From Chitinophagales bacterium (lineage in GTDB: Bacteria > Bacteroidota > Bacteroidia > Chitinophagales > JADIYW01): a stretch of DNA of 62,441 nt. The notes under the pieces are model-generated. The model did not search any database, was not told the origin of the DNA, and saw nothing but the letters and a program-made list of their open reading frames with translations. Positions 17,527-26,450 of the stretch are shown here, piece by piece. The DNA is taken from contig JAMLHH010000018.1 in the NCBI GenBank assembly GCA_023957215.1, forward strand, positions 1 to 62,441, written 5' to 3'. Each line of letters begins with the position of its first letter. Within the stretch, counting starts at the first letter, position 1. The translations under genes were made by a program, and so were the position numbers.

Positions 17527-18555
17527 ATGACAAAGCTGTTAAAAATACAATACATATTCTTTGCTTGCATACTACTGATGAGTGCTTGTAAGAAAGATAC
17601 AGTAGAGAAACCTGATATCTCAAATGGAGACGATAGAGATATCAGAATAACAAAAGTGCAATACATGGGGCATGATTATGATGCTAATCACATCTATGAA
17701 GGAAATTTTTTGATGTACACAAAAGAATGTACATATCACTATGATACTGACGGACAATTGAGCTACATCATGAATGATGATATTCGAAGAGTTCAGGTAG
17801 AATACAACCACGAGCAAATAAAAGTTACAAATTCCGTAGAGCAGGATCAGCTATTTTCTCTTTATTGGGATAATTCCATTATAGGCTTTCAGAACAAAAA
17901 GATAGAAAATATTATGGTTACTACCCGTCATTTGAGTATTGAACCTCAGAATTTTACTACTCAGGATGAAATTCATATCAGCAGGACATCAGAAGGCAGA
18001 TTGAAATCGGTCATGTCGGAAGTTTCGCCTGATGTACCAGTCTCAACCTCTGTTTTGTATTTTGGATTGGCTACAGATGTATTATCCTACAATGACAATG
18101 GATTACCAGATAAGTTAGAAACTCCATTTTTTTATTGGTCAGATCCTGACTATTATACAGCTGACTTTACGTTTCAGTACAACAAAGCGGATGATATTCC
18201 TATGAAATTAAAACGATTGGTCAATGAAGAATTATTATTTTCTAATAGATATGGAATAACAAATTTTGATTTACTTTATATAGACAGTACTCAAAATTTC
18301 AGCCAGCTTGGTGAGGGAAATTGGTTGATATCCTTCGGATTTCCACAGTATTATATCTTAGAAGAAAAAAGCACACATCTTGTATCCAAAAGAACAAGCA
18401 CTTTATATAAAGGTGGAATGGACGGAAATTTAGATCCAGACGGTAGTAAAGAGTATTTTAAAACGATTGTACAAGACTTCCCGTATAAGCACGATGCAGA
18501 AGCTCAAACATTGGAAATCGACGGGTTAAAAATATGGTATGAGTTTGTGGAGTGA
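17527..18555 (+). CDS. Uncharacterised lipoprotein
   Basis: 342 residues from ATG 17527. The N-terminus (basic start, IQYIFFACILLMSAC) is a lipoprotein signal with the lipid-attachment Cys in MSAC, followed by KK. The mature part has repeated short strands and YNDNGLPDKLETP- and YDTDGQLSYIM-type phrases, which recall the RHS/DUF4595-like beta-repeat lipoproteins of Bacteroidota. No catalytic motif is apparent. The next gene starts 43 bases downstream on the same strand and also encodes a lipoprotein, so they are probably expressed together. Confidence 0.75.
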   Translation: MTKLLKIQYIFFACILLMSACKKDTVEKPDISNGDDRDIRITKVQYMGHDYDANHIYEGNFLMYTKECTYHYDTDGQLSYIMNDDIRRVQVEYNHEQIKVTNSVEQDQLFSLYWDNSIIGFQNKKIENIMVTTRHLSIEPQNFTTQDEIHISRTSEGRLKSVMSEVSPDVPVSTSVLYFGLATDVLSYNDNGLPDKLETPFFYWSDPDYYTADFTFQYNKADDIPMKLKRLVNEELLFSNRYGITNFDLLYIDSTQNFSQLGEGNWLISFGFPQYYILEEKSTHLVSKRTSTLYKGGMDGNLDPDGSKEYFKTIVQDFPYKHDAEAQTLEIDGLKIWYEFVE

Positions 18556-18598
18556 AAAACTTTCAAAAAATAAAATTTTAAACTTTATAAAAAAAACA

Positions 18599-20518
18599 AT
18601 GAGACAATTTCTATTCATCGTTATTAGTATTTTTACTATCAGTTGCCAATTAAATTCTCAAAAGAATTTGCAAAAAAGTTATATACTCTCTGTTAACTCT
18701 CCTGTAGAGGAAGTACCGGGGTATCATTTGATAGACAAGGGGCAATACTCAGAGATTGACAAGGCGGTTGCATTAAGCCCTGAAAGCAGTTATGGCTTCA
18801 CAATAGAGCTTGAGCCCCAACCGGAAACTTATTATCATATAACAGCCAAAGTAAAATCAAAAAAATACTCTGTTAATCTAACTGCCGAATCACCATGGCA
18901 AGGGTGGAATTTTACAAGAGTTCCAAATCTTCAAGATGAAAATACGGGCTGGTATCATTTACACTTGTTGGTAAAATCTCCACCGGTAATACATGGAGAA
19001 AAAATGAAGGTCTATGTTTTTAACTGGGGGCAAGATACCTCTTATGCTGACAGCATGCAAATTACCGAATACAAAAGCTATCCATTTTCTGATACACTTC
19101 CGGATTTTATCTTTCAGCCCATTACCTATCAGGTACTCAACGAACTTGCTTTTTATACAAAAGATGTAACTCCTTCTAACTTTCAGGACTTGCTTGAAGA
19201 ACCTATTTTGGATACTGTTTTTAGCAACAATTTTTTACCAAGAAATAACTATATAAAAGAGGTGAAAAGAAGAAATGTACGCACTCCTCTGAAAATAATT
19301 TTTGACAAACTCATCAAAGAAACCGATTTACTGCAAAATCCAAGTGTCAGTAGAGAGAAAAGAGCCATCTATATAGATTCGTTGACGGGATATACCGAAA
19401 AAGTTGTCTATACGCAGGGAGAGAAAATCATTGTACATCTTCAAAACGCAGACGATATAGAGTCGGCACAATTACTGCTACCGATTCAAAACTACCAATT
19501 CAAAAAGTTAGAGTCCATCCCGATTCACAATAAGCAGTCGATTGAGTTAGCAAGTGAAAACTTGGCTCCCGGTACATATAGCATACAGCTTAAAAACAAG
19601 AAAAGTACTTTTAATGTTCCCGTTATTATCAATAGCTCGGCAAAATCAAAGTTGGTTATCTTAGCGCCTGTTACGACCTGGCATGCTTATAATCATTACG
19701 GTGGCAAGAGCTTTTACCGGAATACATTGGATGACAGTTGTGTATATGAGATCTCGACCCGGCGTCCATTGATTTCTTGTACGTTTGACTCTACTTTTAT
19801 CGGGCATGATTTGTTTATCTTTCAAAATATATATCAATTCTTCCTTAAAAGCTATGATTGTAACGTTTATCCCGATTCATATTTGGAAAGATATCCCGAA
19901 TTGTTTAACGATGTAAATACCATCGTATTTGCACAGCATTGTGAATATTTTTCTCCGAAAATGCTTGATGCATTAAGCAAATTTTCCCAAACCAAAAATA
20001 TTATTTCATTAGGAGGTAATCAGTCCTATTATAAAGTGCGTTTCAAAGATAATTTTAACACCATCGAGTGCCGTAAAGACGGTACTTTTTTTACTAACAC
20101 CTTGATACCTGCCGGTTCATGGAGGACACAGTTTTCTAATGAAGCACAATATTGGGGAAATGCTTTTACAAATGCCGGATATGCGACTTATAACAGTTAT
20201 CGCGTAATGAATCCTACACATTGGATATATCAAAACTGCCATGTTAATACAAATACAGAATTTGGAATAAAAGGAATAGATGGAAGAGGTACAAGCGGAG
20301 ATGAAATGGACAAAGTGAACGATCGTAGTCCCCAAAACACCATCGTACTTGCTAAAGGAACAAATCCGGATAATGGCGGAGGGGATTTAGTGATAATAGA
20401 AAATCCTAAAAATGCAATCTTGTCATTCGGCTCTATAGCAGCAGGCAGCGGACTCAACAATGATTTAATTATGAGTCAAATACTGCATAATTTTATGAAG
20501 AGATATCATACACCTTAG
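18599..20518 (+). CDS. Lipoprotein with N,N-dimethylformamidase beta-subunit-like C-terminal domain
   Basis: 639 residues from ATG 18599, which gives a clear lipoprotein signal (FLFIVISIFTISC); the upstream TTG at 18539 would spoil it. Residues ~25-160 look like a carbohydrate-binding-type beta-sandwich (SPWQGWNFTRVPNL). From ~350 onward the sequence follows the DMFase large-subunit C-terminal domain: LVILAPVTTWHAYNHYGGKS, then RPLISCTF, a YPDSYLERYPEL segment, FAQHCEYFSPKMLDAL, and ISLGGNQSYYKVRF. In the true amidase this part helps bind Fe via Tyr/Glu residues; whether this protein is an amidase is unknown. It probably sits in the periplasm or outer membrane with the preceding lipoprotein. 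Confidence 0.75.
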   Translation: MRQFLFIVISIFTISCQLNSQKNLQKSYILSVNSPVEEVPGYHLIDKGQYSEIDKAVALSPESSYGFTIELEPQPETYYHITAKVKSKKYSVNLTAESPWQGWNFTRVPNLQDENTGWYHLHLLVKSPPVIHGEKMKVYVFNWGQDTSYADSMQITEYKSYPFSDTLPDFIFQPITYQVLNELAFYTKDVTPSNFQDLLEEPILDTVFSNNFLPRNNYIKEVKRRNVRTPLKIIFDKLIKETDLLQNPSVSREKRAIYIDSLTGYTEKVVYTQGEKIIVHLQNADDIESAQLLLPIQNYQFKKLESIPIHNKQSIELASENLAPGTYSIQLKNKKSTFNVPVIINSSAKSKLVILAPVTTWHAYNHYGGKSFYRNTLDDSCVYEISTRRPLISCTFDSTFIGHDLFIFQNIYQFFLKSYDCNVYPDSYLERYPELFNDVNTIVFAQHCEYFSPKMLDALSKFSQTKNIISLGGNQSYYKVRFKDNFNTIECRKDGTFFTNTLIPAGSWRTQFSNEAQYWGNAFTNAGYATYNSYRVMNPTHWIYQNCHVNTNTEFGIKGIDGRGTSGDEMDKVNDRSPQNTIVLAKGTNPDNGGGDLVIIENPKNAILSFGSIAAGSGLNNDLIMSQILHNFMKRYHTP

Positions 20519-20538
20519 GATTTCAAAGTCCCCCACTT

Positions 20539-21300
20539 TCATCCTCTCGTAAATACCCATATATTTCCTTGACTCATCGGTTCATTATAAAAATAACCTT
20601 GTCTGTCAAAACCTTTCAGCTCTTCGATATCTTTGATATCCTTATCCAAAATATATCTCGCTATCAAGCCTCGCGCTTTTTTAGCATAAAAACTGATGAT
20701 TTTGTACTGCCCGTTTTTATAATCGTAAAATTGCGGAGTGATTACCTTTGCTTTCAGCCTGGAACGCACGACAGATTTTGAATATTCCTTAGAAGCCAAA
20801 TCTATCAGATAGTCTTTATCGGACAGTTCCTTATTGATTTCATTTGTCAAAGTATCTTTCCAAAATTCATACAAATTATCCGAATTTCCCACTTCCAAGG
20901 GTGTACTCATCTCTAACCTGTAAGGATGTATCAAATCTAATGGGCGCAAAATCCCATACAAGCCTGTAATAATTCTGAGGTGCTTTTGGGCATTTTCCAA
21001 TCCGTTTTTATCCAAACTATAAGCATCAAATCCCTCATATACATCACCATTATAAGCATAGATGGCGGGACGCGCTGCTTCTTTTCCCGTTGACCAGATT
21101 TGGTATCTATCTGCATTCAAGCCGGCAAGCTTGGGTGAGATTTTCATCATGCCGGAAATTTCTTCTACTGATTTCTTTCGGAGTTCTTTCATTAGGGTAC
21201 TTGCTTCTTTTTTGAATATAGGTTCACTATATTTCTCAAAAGGCAACTCAGATTCCCAATCAAGAGATTTGGCAGGTGACAAAGTGATTAGATATTTCAT
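20539..21300 (-). CDS. yaaA: Peroxide stress protein YaaA (UPF0246)
   Basis: 253 residues, typical length. Opening MKYLITLSPAKSLDWESELP and internal LNADRYQIWSTGKEAARPAIYAYNGDVYEGFDA are characteristic, as is the C-terminal ISFYAKKARGLIARYIL. In E. coli the protein limits intracellular iron and thereby protects DNA during hydrogen peroxide stress; the fold contains a DNA-binding-like helix-hairpin-helix. It is a single-gene unit that converges on the lipoprotein operon 20 bases away. Confidence 0.93.
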   Translation of the reverse strand: MKYLITLSPAKSLDWESELPFEKYSEPIFKKEASTLMKELRKKSVEEISGMMKISPKLAGLNADRYQIWSTGKEAARPAIYAYNGDVYEGFDAYSLDKNGLENAQKHLRIITGLYGILRPLDLIHPYRLEMSTPLEVGNSDNLYEFWKDTLTNEINKELSDKDYLIDLASKEYSKSVVRSRLKAKVITPQFYDYKNGQYKIISFYAKKARGLIARYILDKDIKDIEELKGFDRQGYFYNEPMSQGNIWVFTRG

Positions 21301-21365
21301 CTCTATATTTTACTGTCTCTAAGATATATAAATTTTGTGTAGTTTCAAGTATTCATAGATTTGGT

Positions 21366-21373
21366 TAAATTTG
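21366..21373 (+). promoter_or_regulatory. -7 element (TAAATTTG) touching the start of the next gene
   Basis: TAAATTTG matches TAnnTTTG. It ends 1 base before the annotated ATG at 21375, so if it is used that ATG cannot be translated and the GTG at 21384 becomes the first usable start. Confidence 0.4.
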
Positions 21374-21374
21374 T

Positions 21375-21959
21375 ATGCATTCGGTGAGTACAAATAGAAT
21401 ACATATACACACACAGAGTCGTCAGTTGACGATATTGGTTCCTGTCAAGAAGAACAAAAAGCTTCTCATCGGCTTCTTTATCGCCGTTCTTCCTTGGGTA
21501 CTGTGCCTGTGGCTACTGATTGACCATCTGTATATTCCTGAAATGAACTTTTGGCACAAAATGCTTTTTCTCTTAGCCGTTTTATGTTGGTCAGTCATAG
21601 GTGGCATCGGATTTACATTTTTAAATTTCACCTTGATGGGACGGGAAAAGATTTTAATCAATGCCCAACAAATCCTCATAGAAAAGCCTTTGGTTTTTTA
21701 CAACAGAAGAAACTACTACTTGGTAAAAGATATTTCCAATCTAAGATTGGGTACTGAAGAATATCAAGTCAGAAAAGATGGTGTCTGGCAGAAAAGAAAC
21801 AGGAGTATCTTGCTCATGGAATATCCCAATAAGCAGGTCTCTTTTGGACGAGGTACCTCTTTTGAAGAAGCTGAGTGGATCTTACTAAAAATAGCCCAAA
21901 GTAATTTACTGCCGGCTTCCGTTTTTGCGCCTACACATTTAGTCGCCAAACCGCATTAA
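21375..21959 (+). CDS. Uncharacterised membrane protein with two TM segments
   Basis: 194 residues. Two adjacent hydrophobic segments (about 30-50, LLIGFFIAVLPWVLCLWLLI; and about 63-83, FLLAVLCWSVIGGIGFTFL) are followed by a soluble domain of short strands (ILIEKPLVFYNRRNYYLVKDI...SILLMEYPNKQVSFGRGTS). The layout resembles membrane-anchored PH-like/DUF304-type proteins, but I cannot assign it. GTG 21384 may be the real start because a promoter element abuts the ATG at 21375. The last 4 bases overlap the 3' end of the RNase G gene. Confidence 0.65.
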   Translation: MHSVSTNRIHIHTQSRQLTILVPVKKNKKLLIGFFIAVLPWVLCLWLLIDHLYIPEMNFWHKMLFLLAVLCWSVIGGIGFTFLNFTLMGREKILINAQQILIEKPLVFYNRRNYYLVKDISNLRLGTEEYQVRKDGVWQKRNRSILLMEYPNKQVSFGRGTSFEEAEWILLKIAQSNLLPASVFAPTHLVAKPH

Positions 21960-23509
21960 GCTTTCGCTTTATCCACTTTCAGCTCTCCCCTATTGATCAG
22001 ATAAAACTCATCCAAGTTTAACGAAGAGTCCTCTTTGATTTTTATCCAAACCTTTAACTTCAACAGCCAGTGTAGTCTTTGCAGCAAAAAGAAATTCTTT
22101 TGCAAATAAGCCGACACAAAAGGATGTACTATCAAATAATACTTTTTGCCGTATCGCTTGATGAGTGTGGACATTTCCTTTTCTATCTCGACTTTGACAG
22201 ATTCGGGACTTGGGATATTCGCTAAAGTTTGCAATTGGTTTTTTAACTCCATCGGACTTATTTCCGAGCGGACTCTCTGTCTGGTAATCTCCATCAATCC
22301 AAACTTGCTAATGGCAAGAATACTATGTTTGGCTCTATCCGCTTTCAGGGCTTCCTCCATGACTTTTAAAATTTTAGCCCGGTACTCGGAAGATTTCATA
22401 TCTATAAAATCTATCACGATGATACCGCCCAAATCTCTCAGACGCATCTGTCTGGCGATTTCCAAACCGGCCTCCTGATTGACGTTAAATGCATTGGTGT
22501 CTTGGTCATCGACCCTATTGATTTTCGGGCCGCTATTGACATCTATGACATGCAGGGCTTCCGTACTTTCCAATACCAAATAAGCACCGCTTTTGAGTGT
22601 CACATTTCTACCAAAAGAACCTTTGATCTGTCTGGTAATATCTAATTCGTCAAAAATAGAACGCTCACCTTGAAACAATTCCAACTTGTCGTAATGATTG
22701 ACCGCTTTCTTTTTGAGATAGACTTTCAGTTCCTCAAACAACTTTTGATTGTCGCAGACTATCCTTTCAAAGCTGTCATTGACCAAGTCTCTGACGATAG
22801 AAATAGATTTCTTTATTTCCGACAAGACACGTCTCGGACTTTTGGGGTCGGCAATTCCGTTTTTGACATTTCCCCACTTGTCCAATAAAGATTCTATATC
22901 TTTTTGGATATTGGCTTCCGGCTGTCCTTCCGCATTTGTACGTACCACAAATCCGAAGTTTTTCGGTCTGTATTTTTCGATAATAGACGAAAGTCTTTCC
23001 CTTTCTTCTTTATCTTTTATTCTTTTTGAAATTCCAACACTATTTGTGAAAGGCGCTAATACGACATATCTACCGGGTATTGTTACCTCACATGTCATTC
23101 TCGGACCTTTCGTTGAAATTGCCTCCTTCATAATCTGAGTGACCAACCATTCTCCTTTGGCAAGTACATCAGCTATATTTCCATCCTTATGTATTTGGTC
23201 GTTGGTATCATACCCGTCCAAGAGATGGGACTGCGAGCGATGACTTATTTGTTTCGTGAATTGTTTTAAATTCAAGAGGTTGGGACTCAAATCGGAATAG
23301 TGTATAAATGCATCTTTTTCATGACCAATGTCAATAAATGCCGCATTCAGACCGGGATTGATTTTTTTGACCTTCCCCAAATAAATATCACCTGCCGAAA
23401 ACTCCTTCTTATCGAAAGAGTCAATATGATACTCTACAAGTCTTTTATCTTCAAGAAGTGCAATTTCCACACCGATAGTGTTAGAGTGTATAATCAATTC
23501 TCTAACCAT
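21956..23509 (-). CDS. rng: Ribonuclease E/G family endoribonuclease
   Basis: 517 residues, RNase G-like without the long RNase E scaffold. It cleaves single-stranded RNA in rRNA and mRNA processing. An S1 RNA-binding domain occupies ~37-125 (GDIYLGKVKKINPGLNAAFIDIG). The DNase I-like catalytic core has the Mg-binding aspartates D323 (VIDVNSG) and D367 (IIVIDFIDM), followed by LMEITRQRVR. The CPxCxGxG zinc link that usually follows is missing: no cysteine is present there. It is the last gene of HU-TPR-COX24-rng; a perfect 11-bp hairpin ends 15 bases before the start codon. Confidence 0.93.
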   Translation of the reverse strand: MVRELIIHSNTIGVEIALLEDKRLVEYHIDSFDKKEFSAGDIYLGKVKKINPGLNAAFIDIGHEKDAFIHYSDLSPNLLNLKQFTKQISHRSQSHLLDGYDTNDQIHKDGNIADVLAKGEWLVTQIMKEAISTKGPRMTCEVTIPGRYVVLAPFTNSVGISKRIKDKEERERLSSIIEKYRPKNFGFVVRTNAEGQPEANIQKDIESLLDKWGNVKNGIADPKSPRRVLSEIKKSISIVRDLVNDSFERIVCDNQKLFEELKVYLKKKAVNHYDKLELFQGERSIFDELDITRQIKGSFGRNVTLKSGAYLVLESTEALHVIDVNSGPKINRVDDQDTNAFNVNQEAGLEIARQMRLRDLGGIIVIDFIDMKSSEYRAKILKVMEEALKADRAKHSILAISKFGLMEITRQRVRSEISPMELKNQLQTLANIPSPESVKVEIEKEMSTLIKRYGKKYYLIVHPFVSAYLQKNFFLLQRLHWLLKLKVWIKIKEDSSLNLDEFYLINRGELKVDKAKA

Positions 23510-23524
23510 GGTGAAAATTTTATT

Positions 23525-23550
23525 AACCGGCTTCCTAAAGGAAGCCGGTT
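23525..23550 (-). terminator. Perfect hairpin between the COX24-type gene and rng (terminator, attenuator or mRNA leader element)
   Basis: An 11-bp perfect stem (AACCGGCTTCC and complement) closes a 4-base loop. On the minus strand it lies 13 bases after the COX24-type stop and 15 bases before the rng ATG, followed by AATAAAATTTT and not a clean T run. It could partly terminate the operon, protect a processed end, or be a feedback target for RNase G. Confidence 0.6.
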
Positions 23551-23563
23551 ATATTGTTACTTG

Positions 23564-23656
23564 TTATTTTTTACTCTTATGACGATTTTTTCTCAGTCTT
23601 TTTTTCCTTTTGTGAGTAGAAATTTTGTGTCGTTTTCTTTTTTTTACGCTTGGCAT
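23564..23656 (-). CDS. AURKAIP1/COX24-domain small ribosomal protein (30 aa)
   Basis: A 30-residue, extremely basic protein, starting MPSVKKRKRHKIST and ending RLRKNRHKSKK. It matches the short Bacteroidota proteins with an AURKAIP1/COX24 domain; relatives are the mitochondrial mS38 protein and the mycobacterial bS22 protein, which bind rRNA at the ribosome. Half of its residues are Lys or Arg. It starts 5 bases after the TPR gene stop and precedes rng, so it belongs to the HU-TPR-rng operon. It is too short for most gene callers' cut-offs and can be missed. Confidence 0.85.
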   Translation of the reverse strand: MPSVKKRKRHKISTHKRKKRLRKNRHKSKK

Positions 23657-23661
23657 ATATT

Positions 23662-24501
23662 TTATTTTTTATGTGATTTTAAATCATTTATATAAACATC
23701 AATTTCAGCATCGTAGTCAGGATTGTTCACCATCTTTTTACTGACTTCCAAGAGCTCTATCGCTTTATCGCTATTACCCAATTCTGCCTGTGTAATCGCC
23801 ATGAAGAAGATAGCTTCAGTATTGACAGGATTCATCTCCAAGACCTTATCCAAATGCTGCTTTGCTTTATCGAATTGTCCGGACATGATAGAGAATCTGG
23901 CCAATAAAATAAGCGCTTCCTGATTATTCGGATCTGACTGTGTCACTTCCTTAATCAGACTCACACCTTTCATCGGCTCGGTACCGCTCTCTATATATGC
24001 CGAACCAGCTTTTAGTTTTAAATCGTTGTCATCGGGATTTATCTTCAAAGCTGCCTCATACGATTGCATGGCAAAGTTAGCTGAAATTTCTCTTATTTCT
24101 TGATTATCAGAGTTTCTTAACAAAGTCATAAATTGATCTCCCACACTCATCCAGCTATCGTATTTACCCTCATGCTTAGCACTTCTAAAAAGATAGTAGT
24201 TAGAGATAACATCCGACTTCCCTTTCCAAAAATGTGCAATCTTATGAAAAAAATCTATTTTCTGATCTACACCTTTGGCTTTACTCAGATTGGATTTGAG
24301 TATATTTATTTCTGCCTTGTCTTCTTCTGACAAAGTATTGGTTTGCCCTTGTTCATAATCATCAATAGAAACCGTTTTGGACTCGTGTTGATGATTATCA
24401 ACCGGCAATGCATTTTTTTTTGTGAAATTTCCAAAGTATAAAACACCTATCAATAGAATAGCGATTATACTCAAGATGCTCACATTCTTATTAGAAAACA
24501 C
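23662..24501 (-). CDS. Membrane-anchored TPR protein
   Basis: 279 residues. One N-terminal hydrophobic segment (about 8-24, ILSIIAILLIGVLYFG) without a cleavage or lipobox signal suggests a membrane anchor. It is followed by a charged linker (~30-60) and helical repeats; at least three tetratricopeptide repeats are evident (YEAALKINPDDNDLKLKAG, DPNNQEALILLARF, KVLEMNPVNTEAIFFMA). TPR proteins scaffold protein complexes. The conserved neighbourhood of HU, COX24-type protein and RNase G suggests a housekeeping role around nucleic acids, but the function is not known. Confidence 0.85.
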   Translation of the reverse strand: MFSNKNVSILSIIAILLIGVLYFGNFTKKNALPVDNHQHESKTVSIDDYEQGQTNTLSEEDKAEINILKSNLSKAKGVDQKIDFFHKIAHFWKGKSDVISNYYLFRSAKHEGKYDSWMSVGDQFMTLLRNSDNQEIREISANFAMQSYEAALKINPDDNDLKLKAGSAYIESGTEPMKGVSLIKEVTQSDPNNQEALILLARFSIMSGQFDKAKQHLDKVLEMNPVNTEAIFFMAITQAELGNSDKAIELLEVSKKMVNNPDYDAEIDVYINDLKSHKK

Positions 24502-24517
24502 CTCTTATATATTTTGG

Positions 24518-24808
24518 CTATTCTATAACTCCCGAGTCTTTCACTTGGTCAACAAAAACTTTTGCAGGTTTAAATGCCGGTATTTCGTGTTCAGGTATCT
24601 CAATCGCTACGTTTTTCTTAATATTTCTTCCTATTTTAGCTTTTCTTCTTTTTCTAATGAAACTGCCAAAACCTCTGATATAAATGTTTTCTCCATCAGA
24701 CAAAGTGTCTTTTACTTCTTTAAAAAAAGTCTCTAAAGTCACCAAAACATCTACCTTAGGGATTCCTGTTTTTTCCGAAATACTGTTTATTAAATCTGCT
24801 TTTCTCAT
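24518..24808 (-). CDS. hup: HU/IHF-family DNA-binding protein
   Basis: 96 residues, the standard length. The start MRKADLINSISEKTGIPKVDV and central GENIYIRGFGSFIRKRRKAKIGRNI are the HU/IHF dimer and DNA-binding arm regions; the arm continues with IPEHEIPAFKPAKVF. The protein bends and compacts DNA. It is the promoter-proximal gene of HU-TPR-COX24-rng and is divergent from mutY, 108 bases away, so the two operons share a control region in which I found no exact TAnnTTTG element. Confidence 0.93.
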   Translation of the reverse strand: MRKADLINSISEKTGIPKVDVLVTLETFFKEVKDTLSDGENIYIRGFGSFIRKRRKAKIGRNIKKNVAIEIPEHEIPAFKPAKVFVDQVKDSGVIE

Positions 24809-24916
24809 TGTTTTTTATTATATATCGCTTATAATTCAATTTCTAAAGCAAAAGAAGTCAAAATTTTTGGTAAAAAAAAGTATCTGTTTGCTGTTTGAAT
24901 ATGAAACTATTGTAAA

Positions 24917-25966
24917 ATGAGTCGTTTTTTCACACATTCCATCATTTTGTGGTCAAAAACTAAAGTCAGAGCTCTTCCGTGGCAACAAACGGAGGATGCA
25001 TACTATATATGGCTGAGAGAAATCATCCTCCAACAAACAAGAGTGGAACAAGGGTATAAATATTATCAAAAGTTCGTTTCTAAATATCCGACCGTTTTTC
25101 ATCTGGCGGATGCCGGTATCAATGAAGTATATAAAGATTGGGAGGGATTGGGATATTATAATAGAGCTAAAAATCTACATGAGGCGGCAAAATATATTGT
25201 CAAACACCACGACGGGAAATTTCCTGCAAAATATGAAGAGGTTCTCGCTCTGAAAGGAGTAGGCGAATACACGGCTTCCGCCATATTGTCTTTCGCCTAT
25301 CATCAACCTTATGCGGTTTTGGATGGAAATGTTTTCAGGGTGCTATCTCGTTTTTTCGGTATAAAACTTTCCATAGACACCACTGAAGGGAAAAAGTATT
25401 TTAAAGATTTAGCTCAAAAATTATTAGACAAAAATCAACCGGCAGTCTATAATCAGGCTATCATGGATTTAGGAGCCGTCATCTGCAAACCGGCCCATCC
25501 TGATTGTGAAAACTGTCCACTTGCGGAAAAATGCAAAGCTTTCAATACCCAAACCATCCCGGACTACCCCGTAAAGAAAACTAAAAAGCCCAATAAGAAA
25601 AGTCAGATCTTTTTTAATTTTTTAGTCATAGAGTCTGATGAAGATATCTTGATTCAAAAACGGGAAGAAAAAGATATCTGGAAATATTTATATCAATTTC
25701 CGGTAGTAGAATCTGAAAAAGAATTATTGCAAATAATCAATAAAGATTTAGTAAATTCACATCAAGTTATAAATTCAAGAATCAGTAAAAAGTACAAACA
25801 GAAGCTAACACATAGGAATATCGAGGCAAAATTCTTTGAATACCAAGTAAAAGAAATTATCGTTTCTTGTCATTTTCTAAAAATAAAAAAAGTAGATTTG
25901 AATAAATATAGTTTTCCAAAAATAATTAGAGATTATTTGTCAGATAAATATAAATATTTATTTTAG
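24917..25966 (+). CDS. mutY: A/G-specific adenine glycosylase MutY
   Basis: 349 residues. It removes adenine mispaired with 8-oxoguanine in base excision repair. Visible catalytic features are E35 in WLREIILQQTRVEQ, the helix-hairpin-helix LKGVGEYTASAI (112-123) and D136 in VLDGNVFRV. The 4Fe-4S cluster ligands C190, C197, C200 and C206 keep the exact C-x6-C-x2-C-x5-C spacing. A C-terminal MutT-like domain (~225-345) follows. It heads the mutY-ssb-gldE-gldD run conserved in gliding Bacteroidota. Confidence 0.96.
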   Translation: MSRFFTHSIILWSKTKVRALPWQQTEDAYYIWLREIILQQTRVEQGYKYYQKFVSKYPTVFHLADAGINEVYKDWEGLGYYNRAKNLHEAAKYIVKHHDGKFPAKYEEVLALKGVGEYTASAILSFAYHQPYAVLDGNVFRVLSRFFGIKLSIDTTEGKKYFKDLAQKLLDKNQPAVYNQAIMDLGAVICKPAHPDCENCPLAEKCKAFNTQTIPDYPVKKTKKPNKKSQIFFNFLVIESDEDILIQKREEKDIWKYLYQFPVVESEKELLQIINKDLVNSHQVINSRISKKYKQKLTHRNIEAKFFEYQVKEIIVSCHFLKIKKVDLNKYSFPKIIRDYLSDKYKYLF

Positions 25967-26001
25967 TATATAAACTTTTTGCAATTGTTTAAATTGATAT
26001 T

Positions 26002-26415
26002 ATGAAAGGCGTAAACAAAGTGATTTTAATAGGGCGCGTAGGCTTAGATCCCGAAATGAGAAATTTGGATAATAATCGTTCCAAACTCAATATCAGATTA
26101 GCCACTACCGAAAGCTACAAGGACTCCAATGGCGAATGGAAAGATATTACCGATTGGCACAATGTAGTGATGTGGGGCAATATGGCGGAAAGAGGTTTCA
26201 GAGATATCAAAAAGAGAAATCTGATCTATGTAGAAGGTAAAAACAGGACTCGCTCATGGGAAGACAAAGATGGCAACCGAAAGTATATCACCGAAGTCAT
26301 CGCCGATTATTTTCAAAATCTGACACCCCGTGATTTACGTCAAGACGAAATTGAAGAAGATGATACTTCAAATAATATAGAAGATACTCCTGACTATAAT
26401 GATGATATTTTCTAA
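26002..26415 (+). CDS. ssb: Single-stranded DNA-binding protein
   Basis: 137 residues. The OB fold begins MKGVNKVILIGRVGLDPEMR and continues KLNIRLATTESYKDSNGEWKDITDWHNVV, the core ssDNA-binding region; a short acidic C-terminus ends in DYNDDIF, corresponding to the DDDIPF-like tip used to recruit partner proteins. SSB protects single-stranded DNA in replication and repair. It lies 35 bases after mutY and 35 bases before gldE. Confidence 0.95.
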   Translation: MKGVNKVILIGRVGLDPEMRNLDNNRSKLNIRLATTESYKDSNGEWKDITDWHNVVMWGNMAERGFRDIKKRNLIYVEGKNRTRSWEDKDGNRKYITEVIADYFQNLTPRDLRQDEIEEDDTSNNIEDTPDYNDDIF

Positions 26416-26450
26416 GTTTGTAATAATATTGTTGAATTAAAATAAATAAG

